From assembly GCA_934691925.1 (NCBI GenBank), contig CAKUTI010000026.1:1-27974 (forward strand): a stretch of DNA of 27,974 nt, in the 5' to 3' direction. This document shows, one piece after another, positions 7,387 to 16,463 of this stretch. The position numbers and the translations under genes are program-made. Under the pieces are notes generated by a model. It was not told the DNA's origin, did not search any database, and saw only the letters and a list, made by a program, of their open reading frames with translations. How positions within the stretch are numbered: position 1 is the stretch's first letter; each line of letters starts with the position of its first letter. Origin of the DNA: an uncultured Treponema sp. (lineage in GTDB: Bacteria; Spirochaetota; Spirochaetia; Treponematales; Treponemataceae).

Positions 7387-10300
7387 ATGTTTTTCTCGCA
7401 CAATGAATTCCACATTTCTCGGACTGTCCGGGAGGCGTGCAACTTTTCTGATGGGCTTTTTGCTTCTAGCGGAAACGTGATTTTAGCGAATATTTCAGCA
7501 GTTCGAGCTTTTCAGACAAAATTCAACAAATATCTTGAAAAAAACAATCTGCCTCAAATTTCAGCGGGAACTTTGAATGCAATGGGCTTGCTCGACGAGA
7601 TTTTTCATCTTGCGTGCTACACTTACCGCCGCCACAAAAATGCCGACGCTTTCAAAAATCTTCTTTCAAAACTTGAAAATAAATTCGGAAAAGAAAAAAT
7701 AGATTTGCTTTTGGTTAAATTCTCTAACGAATTTCCACCGGTCGATGCCTACAAAGGAAAATGCTCAATAGAAGAATATCTGAACACGGAACTCACGGAG
7801 AGAAAAACAGGCAGAATAAGAACAAACCGCGAGCAGACGCTTGAAGAGCTGATTATGCTTTGCCTCGACAACGAAAATCCTGCGTTCAAGCCGTTTTATC
7901 CGCTTTTTGACGATTCAAAATTAAAAGAAGATTCTGATTTTGACTTCAAAGAAATCTGGAGCGAAATTCAGTCATTTTTTAAAAGCCAGTCAGGATTTGG
8001 AAGCTACGGAAACGACCTGATTTCATTTTTGCGCGAGCCTGTCAGATTTGCGCCGGACAATCTTCAAGAACAGCTAAATTACGTTCGTGTTCACTGGGCG
8101 GAACTTTTTCTTCCGGGAGACGGAGAAGGCGAAGATTACTGGCTAAAGCGGCTTTTTGGCGGAAGCGACCTTTTATCTGAGGAATGGAAACCTGAGTGGC
8201 ATCCGACAAACGGCGGAAGTCCTGATATGTCGCCGCCGAATTACGATTATCTTATGCGCGAGTACGAGCGTTTCAGCGCAGACAAAGAATGGATGCCGCG
8301 CGTTGTTCTTATGGCAAAAACGGTTCTCGTTTGGCTTTTTCAGCTTTCAAAAAAATACAACAGAGAAATTTCACGGCTCGACCAAATTCCAGACGAAGAG
8401 CTTGACTTGCTCCGTGACGAAGGATTTACAGGTCTTTGGCTTATTGGACTTTGGGAGCGTTCGCAGGCAAGCAAGAGAATCAAGCAGATGTGCGGAAACC
8501 CGGAAGCGGCTGCTTCGGCGTATTCTCTTGAAGATTACGAGATTGCGGCGAATCTTGGAGGCTGGGACGCGCTTTCAAATTTGCGCACAAGGCTTTGGCA
8601 ACGCGGAATCAGGCTTGCAAGCGATATGGTTCCGAACCACACAGGAATGGACGCTAAATGGGTTGTCGAAAAGCCCGGCTTGTTCATGCAGCGGAAAGAC
8701 AATCCGTTTCCGCAGTACACATTCAACGGTCCGAATTTAAGCCATGACAGCCGTGTTGCGATTTATCTTGAAGACCATTACTACTCAAAATCCGACTGCG
8801 CAGTTGTCTTCAAGCGTGTTGACACAAGCACAGGCGACACGCGCTACATCTATCACGGAAACGACGGAACTGGAATGCCGTGGAATGACACAGCCCAGAT
8901 TGACTTTTTGAATCCGCAGGCGCGCGAGGAAGTGATGCAGGAAATTCTTCACGTTGCGCGGAATTTTCCGATTATCAGATTCGATGCGGCGATGGTTCTC
9001 GCAAAAAAGCACATCAAGCGTCTTTGGTATCCGGAGCCAGGAAAAGGCGGAGACATTGCGACAAGAAGCGAATTTGCGCTTAGCGCGGCGGAATTTGAAA
9101 AACGGATTCCAAACGAATTCTGGCGCGAAGTTGTTGACCGAATCGCAAAGGAAGTGCCTGACACGCTTTTGCTCGCCGAAGCTTTTTGGATGATGGAAGG
9201 ATATTTCACACGAACGCTCGGAATGCACCGCGTCTACAATTCGGCGTTTATGAATATGCTCAAAAAAGAGGAAAACTACAAATACCGCCAAACCGTCAAG
9301 AACACAATTCAGTTTGACCCGCAGATTCTAAAACGCTACGTGAATTTTATGAACAATCCGGACGAAGAGACAGCGGTCGCGCAGTTTGGAAAAGGCGACA
9401 AATATTTTGGAGTCTGCACACTGATGGTCACAATGCCGGGCTTGCCGATGTTCGGACACGGACAAATCGAAGGATTCGAAGAAAAGTACGGAATGGAATA
9501 CACTCGCGCTTATCGCGACGAACAGCCAGACCAGTATTTAATCGAGCGGCACAAAAGAGAAATCTTCCCGCTTATGAAAAAACGCTACATTTTCGCAGGC
9601 GTTGAGGATTTTTTGTTCTACGATGTCTGGAACAATGGCGCCGTCAATGAAAACGTTTTTGCATATTCAAACAAATGCGGCTCAGAATATTCACTTGTCT
9701 TCTATAATAATAAATACGAGCGCGCATGCGGCTGGATAAAACAGTCATGCGAATACAGCGTAAAAACAGGCACTGGCGAAAACGACAAAAAACTCGAAAC
9801 CCGCTCAATCTCTGAAGGTCTTGGACTTTGTAGCGAGGACGATTTCTATATGATTTTCCGCGAGCAGCGAAGCAACCTTTGGTACATCAGAAAATCAAAA
9901 GAGATTTGCGAGAACGGAATTTTCATCGCATTGAACGGATTTGAAACTCAGGTTTTTCTCGATATTCGGCAGGAAAAAGACACAGACGGAAGCCTCGGCG
10001 AAATCTGTAATTTCTTGAACGGAAGCGGAACTCCAGACTTGAAAATCGCATGGCAGGAACTTCATTACAAGGAACTTTACGAAGCGTTCGCGAAATTGAT
10101 TGAAAGCGTGAAAAATGAAGAATCAAAATCAAAGAAAATCGCGCTAAAAGAATACAAAGCGGAAATTGAAAAGCCGCTTGAAGATTTTTACAAGCTCGCA
10201 AATATTTTCGCAGAAAAAGAATTCAACGAAAATCTTAAACAGACTGAATCTAAAGAAAAAAGCAGCGTGAAAAAATCAAAATCGCATGCAAAAAGAAAAA

Positions 10301-10935
10301 TTCAGAAATTCAAGCCGATTGAGCCTCCTAAAATAATCCTACCAAAGAAATCTAAAGATTCTGAAAACGATTTGAATTTGAATCTCTCGATTCTTGCGCT
10401 TCTTCTTCCTCTTGCTGAAAATGGAATAACAAGCGAATGGGGACTTGCGCGGAAAATTTCAGAATTTTTGAAAAATGAAAATTCTGAATCTGAAAAGAAC
10501 GAAAAAATTTCTGGCTGGTTTGAAAAAGCATTTATCCTGCTTGAAAACTGCAAGCTAAAATTTTCGGAAAAGTCAGGAAATCAGGATTGCCTTGAATTTG
10601 TGCAGCATCTCGTAAACTCAAAAAATGCATGGCTTTTGACCGGCGCAAACGAGTACGGCGGCGTGAAGTGGTTCAACGCGGAAAAAATGGAAGAGATTCT
10701 GAAACTCGGAAAAGATGTGTTCTCGCTTGCAAAAAGCGCGAAAAAAGCGGATTTGGTTTCAAAAATGATCAAAAAAATTGACAAAGCGCAAAAAAATGCG
10801 GAATACAAGTGCGAAAATCTTCTAAAAGAATTTTTGGAATCTGAAAAATCAGAAACGGGAAAAGAAAAATCCCCGAAAGCTGAAATAAAAATAAGCAGCA
10901 AGAAGATTCCGAAAAATCAAAAAGAAAAGAAATAA
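7387..10935 (+). CDS. Large GH13 (alpha-amylase family) protein, 1182 aa
   Basis: The central region (about 340-800) is a GH13 barrel. LASDMVPNHTGMD (411-422) is conserved region I, IIRFDAAMV carries the nucleophile Asp533, LLLAEAFW carries the acid/base Glu598, and FMNNPDEETA stands for region IV, with NNPDE in place of the common NHD, as in some glucan-transfer or phosphate-using GH13 groups. GLPMFGHGQIEGFEEKYGMEY follows. About 330 residues before the barrel are unassigned and include helical segments. After about 800 come a sheet-like part and then a Lys/Glu-rich helical tail to 1182. No signal peptide, so it is probably cytoplasmic and acts on alpha-glucans such as glycogen or malto-oligosaccharides. 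Exact specificity cannot be read from the sequence. It is monocistronic, with its own -10 box and terminator. Confidence 0.85.
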   Translation: MFFSHNEFHISRTVREACNFSDGLFASSGNVILANISAVRAFQTKFNKYLEKNNLPQISAGTLNAMGLLDEIFHLACYTYRRHKNADAFKNLLSKLENKFGKEKIDLLLVKFSNEFPPVDAYKGKCSIEEYLNTELTERKTGRIRTNREQTLEELIMLCLDNENPAFKPFYPLFDDSKLKEDSDFDFKEIWSEIQSFFKSQSGFGSYGNDLISFLREPVRFAPDNLQEQLNYVRVHWAELFLPGDGEGEDYWLKRLFGGSDLLSEEWKPEWHPTNGGSPDMSPPNYDYLMREYERFSADKEWMPRVVLMAKTVLVWLFQLSKKYNREISRLDQIPDEELDLLRDEGFTGLWLIGLWERSQASKRIKQMCGNPEAAASAYSLEDYEIAANLGGWDALSNLRTRLWQRGIRLASDMVPNHTGMDAKWVVEKPGLFMQRKDNPFPQYTFNGPNLSHDSRVAIYLEDHYYSKSDCAVVFKRVDTSTGDTRYIYHGNDGTGMPWNDTAQIDFLNPQAREEVMQEILHVARNFPIIRFDAAMVLAKKHIKRLWYPEPGKGGDIATRSEFALSAAEFEKRIPNEFWREVVDRIAKEVPDTLLLAEAFWMMEGYFTRTLGMHRVYNSAFMNMLKKEENYKYRQTVKNTIQFDPQILKRYVNFMNNPDEETAVAQFGKGDKYFGVCTLMVTMPGLPMFGHGQIEGFEEKYGMEYTRAYRDEQPDQYLIERHKREIFPLMKKRYIFAGVEDFLFYDVWNNGAVNENVFAYSNKCGSEYSLVFYNNKYERACGWIKQSCEYSVKTGTGENDKKLETRSISEGLGLCSEDDFYMIFREQRSNLWYIRKSKEICENGIFIALNGFETQVFLDIRQEKDTDGSLGEICNFLNGSGTPDLKIAWQELHYKELYEAFAKLIESVKNEESKSKKIALKEYKAEIEKPLEDFYKLANIFAEKEFNENLKQTESKEKSSVKKSKSHAKRKIQKFKPIEPPKIILPKKSKDSENDLNLNLSILALLLPLAENGITSEWGLARKISEFLKNENSESEKNEKISGWFEKAFILLENCKLKFSEKSGNQDCLEFVQHLVNSKNAWLLTGANEYGGVKWFNAEKMEEILKLGKDVFSLAKSAKKADLVSKMIKKIDKAQKNAEYKCENLLKEFLESEKSETGKEKSPKAEIKISSKKIPKNQKEKK

Positions 10936-10940
10936 AAATA

Positions 10941-10979
10941 AAAGGCGGATTTGCAAAAAAATGCAACTCCGCCTTTTTT
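10941..10979. terminator. Terminator between GH13 gene and threonine synthase
   Basis: AAAGGCGGATTTGCA (10941-10955) pairs with TGCAACTCCGCCTTT (10961-10975), one mismatch, followed by TTTTA. A-rich 5' flank makes it usable on both strands. Confidence 0.85.
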
Positions 10980-11036
10980 ATAATTTTTCAAAAATCTAAA
11001 AAATGCAACTGGATTTCAAAACGCTTAGTTCAATTT

Positions 11037-12350
11037 CTATTTTCCGAGATATTTTTTCATAATAGCCAAAACTTCATCCGAAGTCTTTACAAGCGGATTT
11101 TCAAGATGATTTTGAACGAGCGCGCTTTTCACACATTCCGGCATTTCAGGAGCTTCGCCAATCGCGTGACGAATCCACGATGAAGAAAGAGCCGGATGGT
11201 CACGCATAACAAGAACAGTACAGGCTTCATCCTCGTCTGTCATTCCTTTTCGCGCTACGGCAGCGGAAAAAGCCCGGCTCGTGCATTTGTCTGCGTAAAC
11301 ATTGTAGTCAAGGAAAAGTTTCCGGCTGCATTTTTCCGCCTCTTCGTCAGAAACATCGCTTGGATAAATAAAATGCTTCAGCATAAGCGAATAAGACGCA
11401 AAAACTTCTTCAAGACGCTCAAGGTTTGAAGGGCTTGCGGGGTCGGCATTTTCACGGTCTTTTAGAGAGACAATGCTGTCCATAATTTGGCAGTTTCCAG
11501 CCAAGTCAGTTTTGATTTCGTCAGTTGTCGGACAAATAAATCCGTTTACAGGAAGAGAAAGCCGCCAGCTGTAAAGGCCTGCAACGAGATTTGAATAATT
11601 TCCACAAGGCATCGCGTAGAAAATATCCGCATTGACCTGTTCTTTCAAGCGGCTGAACGCGTAAGGATAAAAAAACATCTGTGGCATAAGGCGGCCGATA
11701 TTCGCCGTGTTTGCAACAGTAAGATTATATCTTTCAACGAGATTTCTATCCGCGAAAAATTTTCTTGCAAGGGAATGGCAATCGTGCTCAGTTCCGTCAA
11801 TTTCAATTGGAATGACATTTCCGCCGTTCCAGATAAAATCCTCGTCGCAAAGCCCTCGCATAAATCCGCGAGGATAAAGCAAGACAGCTTTCAGGTTCTT
11901 TTTTCCACGAATTGCGCGCGCAAGGCTCGCACCGAGTTCTCCGACAGTGGAATCAAGAAAAACCGCATTTCCGCCGTTCATAGTAAGAATTGTTTCGAGG
12001 CAGTTCACGAGATAGGAAATTCCAAAATCCTTGTGGCTTCCAGTCGGCGTGTGAAAAAGCTCCAGCGCAAAGAGCCTTTCGTCAAGACGCTTTAAACTCG
12101 GGGCAAAAGGGAAGGCCTTTGTCGCGATTGTCTCGCAAATAATCGGTGAAAATTCGTCGTTTATGCACGCCGAGGTCAACGTTCCGGCAATGTTCGCAAA
12201 AGAAGTGCGGCTGTCCATATACAAAAGAAAACGGCGCAAGTCAACAAAATCTTTTGGAACATAAAGACCGCCGTCCTTTGGCATACAGTCAAGCACGGCT
12301 TTTTCAAAATTTACAGAATTCGAAGAATCTCTAGTGCTAACAAATTTCAT
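11037..12350 (-). CDS. thrC: Threonine synthase
   Basis: A 437-aa PLP enzyme of the ThrC family that converts O-phosphohomoserine to threonine. MKFVSTRDSSNSVNFEKAVL and PKDGGLYVP are the ThrC N-terminus; LELFHTPTGSHKDFG carries the PLP-binding Lys107; FYAMPCGNYSNLVAGL is the phosphate-binding loop region seen in bacterial ThrC. The start is 15 bases after the stop of the DUF3943 gene. No Shine-Dalgarno is visible; either it is translated by coupling, or from the possible promoter that overlaps the end of the upstream gene. There is no thrA, thrB or other amino-acid gene beside it, so it is a dispersed pathway gene. Confidence 0.93.
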   Translation of the reverse strand: MKFVSTRDSSNSVNFEKAVLDCMPKDGGLYVPKDFVDLRRFLLYMDSRTSFANIAGTLTSACINDEFSPIICETIATKAFPFAPSLKRLDERLFALELFHTPTGSHKDFGISYLVNCLETILTMNGGNAVFLDSTVGELGASLARAIRGKKNLKAVLLYPRGFMRGLCDEDFIWNGGNVIPIEIDGTEHDCHSLARKFFADRNLVERYNLTVANTANIGRLMPQMFFYPYAFSRLKEQVNADIFYAMPCGNYSNLVAGLYSWRLSLPVNGFICPTTDEIKTDLAGNCQIMDSIVSLKDRENADPASPSNLERLEEVFASYSLMLKHFIYPSDVSDEEAEKCSRKLFLDYNVYADKCTSRAFSAAVARKGMTDEDEACTVLVMRDHPALSSSWIRHAIGEAPEMPECVKSALVQNHLENPLVKTSDEVLAIMKKYLGK

Positions 12351-12362
12351 ATATCGCTAGAT

Positions 12363-12391
12363 ATTTTAACGGAACTTCCATTTTGCGTAAA
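12363..12391 (-). promoter_or_regulatory. Possible internal promoter for thrC
   Basis: Minus strand: TTTACG (12386-12391), 17-bp spacer, TAAAAT (12363-12368), 12 bases to ATG. It overlaps the stop codon of the upstream gene. If used, the leader is about five bases. Confidence 0.35.
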
Positions 12392-13865
12392 TGCTCGCAG
12401 AATTCAAAATCTGGAAAACATCAGGCTCTGTCTTGTAGAAAGTCCGCTTTGCATAAAGACGGTCGGAAATTCCAAGAAGAACGGATTTTGAAACCGCAAC
12501 TTCCGCGCTGAGAGTTCCTTTTCCAATCAATTCCCAGCCAACAGAAGCTCCGTCTTTCAGCTGATTGTAAAAATCATACATCGCGTAACCGTGGAAATCA
12601 AAAGCGACGTTCGAGCCTTTGTCTGTCGCGTATTTCAATTTCAAGACAGACTCGGCTCCAGTCGTGTAGCTGTAGAACCGCACAGTTCCGTCTGGATAAT
12701 CGGTCAGCAAACTTCTTCTCAAATAATAATTGTCCGCAGTTCCCAAAGCAATCCAAGCTCCGTGAAGCTGCCATTCAAAGCGGCTTGTGTCAAAATTTAC
12801 GCGCTGCTTGATTGCAAGTCCAGGCGCAAGAGATGAGATCAGATAGAACGAATGCCAGTCAAAATCGTATTCCATCACAAATCCCAAAGTCGTGTCGATG
12901 TTGTCTGCAAAAACCGGCGAGCGAGACCACAACATTCCGTTGCTTTCAATTTCAATGTTGTACATAACCTGCTCATCGAATTCCTTAAAATTGCAGTCAG
13001 AGCCAGTTCCAGAGCCTTTTCCGGCATCAGCATGGATTTTCAGCTCAAAATGGCTGTAAGGAACGTTCGAGTCGTTTGTGTAAGGGTCGTTGTAAACCGC
13101 CAAAACTTCAAATCCGCCATAAACCGGATAATTCTCGTTTCTGTCAAAATTCGTCATATCGACTTTTGAATCCGAGCCAAGAATGTTCGTGTAAGAAGAC
13201 GCAGTTCCAGCCTCAACTTTAAAAGTAAGCTCATTGATTGTTCCATGAGGATTCTGCGGCTTTTGACCTGTCGCAAATTCAGTCCAAAGACGCATTGGAT
13301 TCAAAGCAAAGCCCGCAAGACGAGATTTGCTGTCTGCGGCAAGCGAAAGGCGGTACATCATTTCACCGACAGAAAACGCGCCCAAAGTCGTGTAAATCAT
13401 ATCGTTTTTTGAAGGAGCGTTTGTCTCGCAAAGATATTCCCAAAAAGCCGAGCCGACAGTTGTAACAAGCAAAGATTCAAAAACATTGAGATTAGAGCCG
13501 CGCGCCGACATATAATAAAGGCTTCCCTGATAAGGATGAAGAACGAAATTCGTCCAGTACCAGTCATCGTCCCAAGCCAAGTCGCGCTCCCAGAAGCGGT
13601 TCCATTCATCAGGACCTGTCTGCGCCCAGCCAGAGCCAATCACGTAGCGGTTCCAAGTCGCAAGCCCCAAGTTAAAAATCAACATTCCGCCGAACGCAGA
13701 AAACCAGTGTTTTTTTCCGTCATTTTCTGAATCAGAAAGAGCGTTTTCCGCCCCACCCGTCATCTGTTTTGCCAATTCAGCATTTGTCTGCGACTGCGAA
13801 TAAACATTTCCGCCTAAAAACGCGGCGAGCAAGCAAACAGCAGCCATTTTTGTAATTTTTTTCAT
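12366..13865 (-). CDS. DUF3943 outer-membrane protein
   Basis: I start at the second ATG (MKKITKMAAV), giving 499 aa, because the -10 box ends two bases before the first ATG; a transcript would start around the second. The N-terminus is a signal peptide ending near VYSQ. The segment HPYQGSLYYMSARG...LLVTTVGSAFWEY and AFSVGEMMYRLSL is characteristic of DUF3943. The remaining two-thirds has alternating aromatic and polar residues in strand-length stretches and ends with YAKWKFR, consistent with an outer-membrane beta-barrel. Function of the family is unknown. Followed at 15 bp by thrC; the pairing is probably positional, not functional. Divergent from the DctP gene, with intermeshed promoters. 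Confidence 0.83.
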   Translation of the reverse strand: MKKITKMAAVCLLAAFLGGNVYSQSQTNAELAKQMTGGAENALSDSENDGKKHWFSAFGGMLIFNLGLATWNRYVIGSGWAQTGPDEWNRFWERDLAWDDDWYWTNFVLHPYQGSLYYMSARGSNLNVFESLLVTTVGSAFWEYLCETNAPSKNDMIYTTLGAFSVGEMMYRLSLAADSKSRLAGFALNPMRLWTEFATGQKPQNPHGTINELTFKVEAGTASSYTNILGSDSKVDMTNFDRNENYPVYGGFEVLAVYNDPYTNDSNVPYSHFELKIHADAGKGSGTGSDCNFKEFDEQVMYNIEIESNGMLWSRSPVFADNIDTTLGFVMEYDFDWHSFYLISSLAPGLAIKQRVNFDTSRFEWQLHGAWIALGTADNYYLRRSLLTDYPDGTVRFYSYTTGAESVLKLKYATDKGSNVAFDFHGYAMYDFYNQLKDGASVGWELIGKGTLSAEVAVSKSVLLGISDRLYAKRTFYKTEPDVFQILNSASIYAKWKFR

Positions 13866-13873
13866 AGGCATAA

Positions 13874-13902
13874 ATAATAGTAAAAAGATTGCAGTTTTTC
13901 AA
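13874..13902 (-). promoter_or_regulatory. Promoter of DUF3943 gene, nearly leaderless
   Basis: Minus strand: TTGAAA (13897-13902), 17-bp spacer, TATTAT (13874-13879), eight bases to the ATG at 13865. Confidence 0.6.
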
Positions 13903-13917
13903 TTTATATAAGATAAT
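13889..13917 (+). promoter_or_regulatory. Promoter of DctP gene
   Basis: TTGCAG (13889-13894), 17-bp spacer, GATAAT (13912-13917). Predicted start near 13924. Its -35 box lies inside the spacer of the opposing DUF3943 promoter. Confidence 0.5.
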
Positions 13918-13943
13918 TTTAAGTTAGGACTCTATAAGCATTT

Positions 13944-14939
13944 ATGAACAAAATATTCACAAAAATTTTTGCGGCGTCGGCAGTTTGTTCCGCAATATTT
14001 TCATTTTTATCCTGTCAGAATAAAAAAATAAACTTGAAACTTGCCGAAATTCATCTTGACGGCTACCCTATTTCGCTCACGGACAAAGAATTTGCGAATC
14101 TCGTGGGAAAAAGAACGAACGGAAGAATTCATATTGAAGTTTACTCGGGCGGAATTCTTTATCAGGACGAGACAGATTCGATAAAAGCGCTGATAAACGG
14201 AGAAATCGATTTTGCAAGAGTTTCAAGCGCGCCGGTTTCAGCGTTTGTTCCAAAAATAAATCTCGTGAACCTGCCTTATCTTTTCCGCGACAGAGAACAT
14301 ATGTGGCGAGTTTTGAACAGCGATGTGGGAAGCAAAATTTTGGACGAGATTGAAAAATCGAATTTGGGTCTCGTAGGGCTTTGCTATTACGATTCTGACT
14401 GCCGCTCTTTTTACAGTGCAGAGCCAATCAGAACTCTCGAAGATATGAAAGGAAAGAGAATTCGGGTTATGAACAGCCCGCTGATGAAAGACATTGTAAG
14501 CGCGCTCGGCGGAGTCGGAGTTGTGAACATTCCGCCCACGGAAGTTTACGCGGCGATTCAAAACGGATTTGTTGACGGGGCCGAAAACAACTGGTCAACT
14601 TACGAAGGCATGGGAGATTTTCTCGTCGCGCCTTATTACACGCTCGACCAGCACGCTTGGATTCCAGAAATTTTGCTCGCGTCAAAAACGGCTTTGTCAA
14701 AACTTTCAGAAAAAGATGTGGAGCTTATAAAATCCTGCGCAAAAGATGTCCAAAAATACGAGATTGAAAAAAACATCGAAAAGCAAAACTCGGCAAAAGA
14801 AAAAACAATACAGTCGGGAACAACGGTAATCGAGCTTCCTGAGGAAGAAATTCAAAAATTCAAGAATAAAACAGAAAAAATTTACGAGAAATACGCCGCA
14901 GACTCAAAAGACTTAATCGAAAAAATCAAAAATATGTAA
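13944..14939 (+). CDS. DctP-family (TRAP-type) solute-binding lipoprotein
   Basis: A 331-aa lipoprotein with signal peptide and lipobox FLSC (Cys24). It has the DctP fold: LAEIHLDGYPISL, IHIEVYSGGILYQDETDSIKAL, INLVNLPYLFRDREHMWRV, DMKGKRIRVMNSP (the Arg region that binds the carboxylate of ligands in this family), PTEVYAAIQNGFVDGAENNW and a helical C-terminus. TRAP systems import organic acids with ion gradients; the ligand here is unknown. No DctQ or DctM membrane gene is next to it, so the permease is elsewhere or the protein is a sensor for another system. No strong Shine-Dalgarno: TAGGA is about 14 bases from the ATG. Confidence 0.88.
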   Translation: MNKIFTKIFAASAVCSAIFSFLSCQNKKINLKLAEIHLDGYPISLTDKEFANLVGKRTNGRIHIEVYSGGILYQDETDSIKALINGEIDFARVSSAPVSAFVPKINLVNLPYLFRDREHMWRVLNSDVGSKILDEIEKSNLGLVGLCYYDSDCRSFYSAEPIRTLEDMKGKRIRVMNSPLMKDIVSALGGVGVVNIPPTEVYAAIQNGFVDGAENNWSTYEGMGDFLVAPYYTLDQHAWIPEILLASKTALSKLSEKDVELIKSCAKDVQKYEIEKNIEKQNSAKEKTIQSGTTVIELPEEEIQKFKNKTEKIYEKYAADSKDLIEKIKNM

Positions 14940-15021
14940 AAAAGAAGCGAAAAAAGCGAGACGAAGTTTTTTTTTGATTCAAGATGACAACAATAAAAAA
15001 AGAAAACGACTTAATTCGAGA

Positions 15022-15071
15022 AAACAAAAAAAAAACCGCGGAAATCGCAAAAAAGCAATCCGCGGATTTTT
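15022..15071. terminator. Bidirectional terminator between dctP and fabF
   Basis: CCGCGGA (15036-15042) pairs with TCCGCGG (15059-15065); inner AATCGC/GCAAT extends the stem with a bulge. A long A-run before and T-runs after make it usable on both strands. Confidence 0.8.
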
Positions 15072-15103
15072 CATTTTTCTATTTTCAATATTTCGATAAA
15101 AAA

Positions 15104-16369
15104 CTACTCGACAAATTTCTTTATGACAACGCAGCCATTGTGTCCGCCAAATCCCAAGCTAGCGCTTGCGGCAGCGTCAATGTTGCAGGAAACGCCTTTG
15201 TTTGGAGTGTAGTCCAAGTCGCAACCGCCCTCGATGTCCTGATTTTCAAGATTGATTGTAGGCGGAACAAAGCTGTCGTTAATCGCTTTTACGCAAAAAA
15301 GAGCCTCGATTGCGCCGGCAGCTCCAACCAAGTGTCCTGTCATCGATTTTGTTGAAGAAATGTGGAGCTTTCTCGCCTGCTCCTCGCCGAATGCGAGCTT
15401 AAGCATATGAGTTTCGCCAACGTCATTCGCATGAGTTGAAGTTCCGTGCGCATTGTAATACTGGATGTCCTCCGGCTTTAATCCGGCATCTGCAATCGCC
15501 TCTTTTACAGCGAGAGCAGCTCCGCTTCCGTCTTTCAACGGCGCTGTGATGTGGTAAGCGTCGCAGCTAGAGCCAAATCCGGCAAGCTCCGCGTAGATTT
15601 TCGCGCCGCGCTTTTTCGCATGCTCAAGCTCTTCAAGCATAAACATTGCAGAGCCTTCCGCAAGAACGAATCCGTCGCGGTCGCGGTCAAACGGGCGGCT
15701 TGCCTTTTCAGGGCAGTCATTGAATTTTGAAGCCAAAGCCATCAATTTTATGAATGAAGCAATTGAAAATTCTGTGATTGCAGCCTCTGTTCCGCCGGAA
15801 AGACAGACATCAACTCTTCCGCTTCGAATCATATCGATTGCAAGTCCAAGAGCGTCAGTTCCAGAAGCGCAGGCAGTGTTCAAAGCCCAAGAAGGTCCTT
15901 TCAAACCGTAATAAATAGAAACGTTCGCCGCAGCCTCGTTTGAAATCATAAGCGGAGTTGTGAGCGGGGGCAAGCGCGAAGGTCCAGCCTCTGGATTGTC
16001 GAGCTTTGAAAAGCCCTCGCTGATTGCGTCCATTCCGCCAATGCAGCAGCCGACCATAACGCCGACTTTTTCAGCCGACAAAGTCTCTTTTGTGTATCCA
16101 GAATCAGTTATCGCCTGAGTTGATGCCGCAAGACAGAATTTTGAAAAGCGTGCCATTTTTCGCACTGCTTTTGACTCGATTCCGTATTTTTCAACATCAA
16201 AATCCTTGACTTCCGCATCGATTTTCACGCTCAAGCGTGACGGATCAAATAAAGTTACTTTTCCGATTCCTGATTTTCCATTTTTTACAGAATTCCACGC
16301 TTCGTCCACTGTGTTACCAACAGGAGAAATAACGCCCATTCCAGTAATCACAACTCTTCTTTTGCTCAT
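15104..16369 (-). CDS. fabF: 3-oxoacyl-[acyl-carrier-protein] synthase II
   Basis: A 421-aa condensing enzyme of type II fatty-acid synthesis. MSKRRVVITGMGVISPVGN is the typical start. The triad is Cys167 in NTACASGTDA, His308 in YYNAHGTSTHAND and His346 in TKSMTGHLVGAAGA, with Lys341 also present. The C-terminal GFGGHNGCVVIKK is complete, and length is normal for FabF. It elongates acyl-ACP with malonyl-ACP in the cytoplasm. No other fab or acpP gene is adjacent, so it is a solitary fatty-acid gene. GAGGA lies seven bases before the ATG. Confidence 0.95.
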   Translation of the reverse strand: MSKRRVVITGMGVISPVGNTVDEAWNSVKNGKSGIGKVTLFDPSRLSVKIDAEVKDFDVEKYGIESKAVRKMARFSKFCLAASTQAITDSGYTKETLSAEKVGVMVGCCIGGMDAISEGFSKLDNPEAGPSRLPPLTTPLMISNEAAANVSIYYGLKGPSWALNTACASGTDALGLAIDMIRSGRVDVCLSGGTEAAITEFSIASFIKLMALASKFNDCPEKASRPFDRDRDGFVLAEGSAMFMLEELEHAKKRGAKIYAELAGFGSSCDAYHITAPLKDGSGAALAVKEAIADAGLKPEDIQYYNAHGTSTHANDVGETHMLKLAFGEEQARKLHISSTKSMTGHLVGAAGAIEALFCVKAINDSFVPPTINLENQDIEGGCDLDYTPNKGVSCNIDAAASASLGFGGHNGCVVIKKFVE

Positions 16370-16423
16370 AAAAAATCCTCAAAAACAAAAATTCTTTTTA
16401 TTTTTAGACACATTATCTAAAGA

Positions 16424-16438
16424 AACGTTGCAAACGTT
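16424..16438. promoter_or_regulatory. AACGTT-GCA-AACGTT inverted repeat upstream of fabF
   Basis: Two self-complementary AACGTT arms three bases apart, 54 bases before the fabF ATG and 25 bases after the solute-binding gene stop. It resembles a LacI-type half-site pair, or could be a weak terminator for the upstream gene. Unproven. Confidence 0.3.
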
Positions 16439-16463
16439 CCGTTTTTCGCATTTTTTCTATTTT

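Noticed and set aside
14984..15355. 123-aa plus-strand frame after the DctP gene
   Set aside because: It runs over the bidirectional terminator and antisense to the fabF 3' end.
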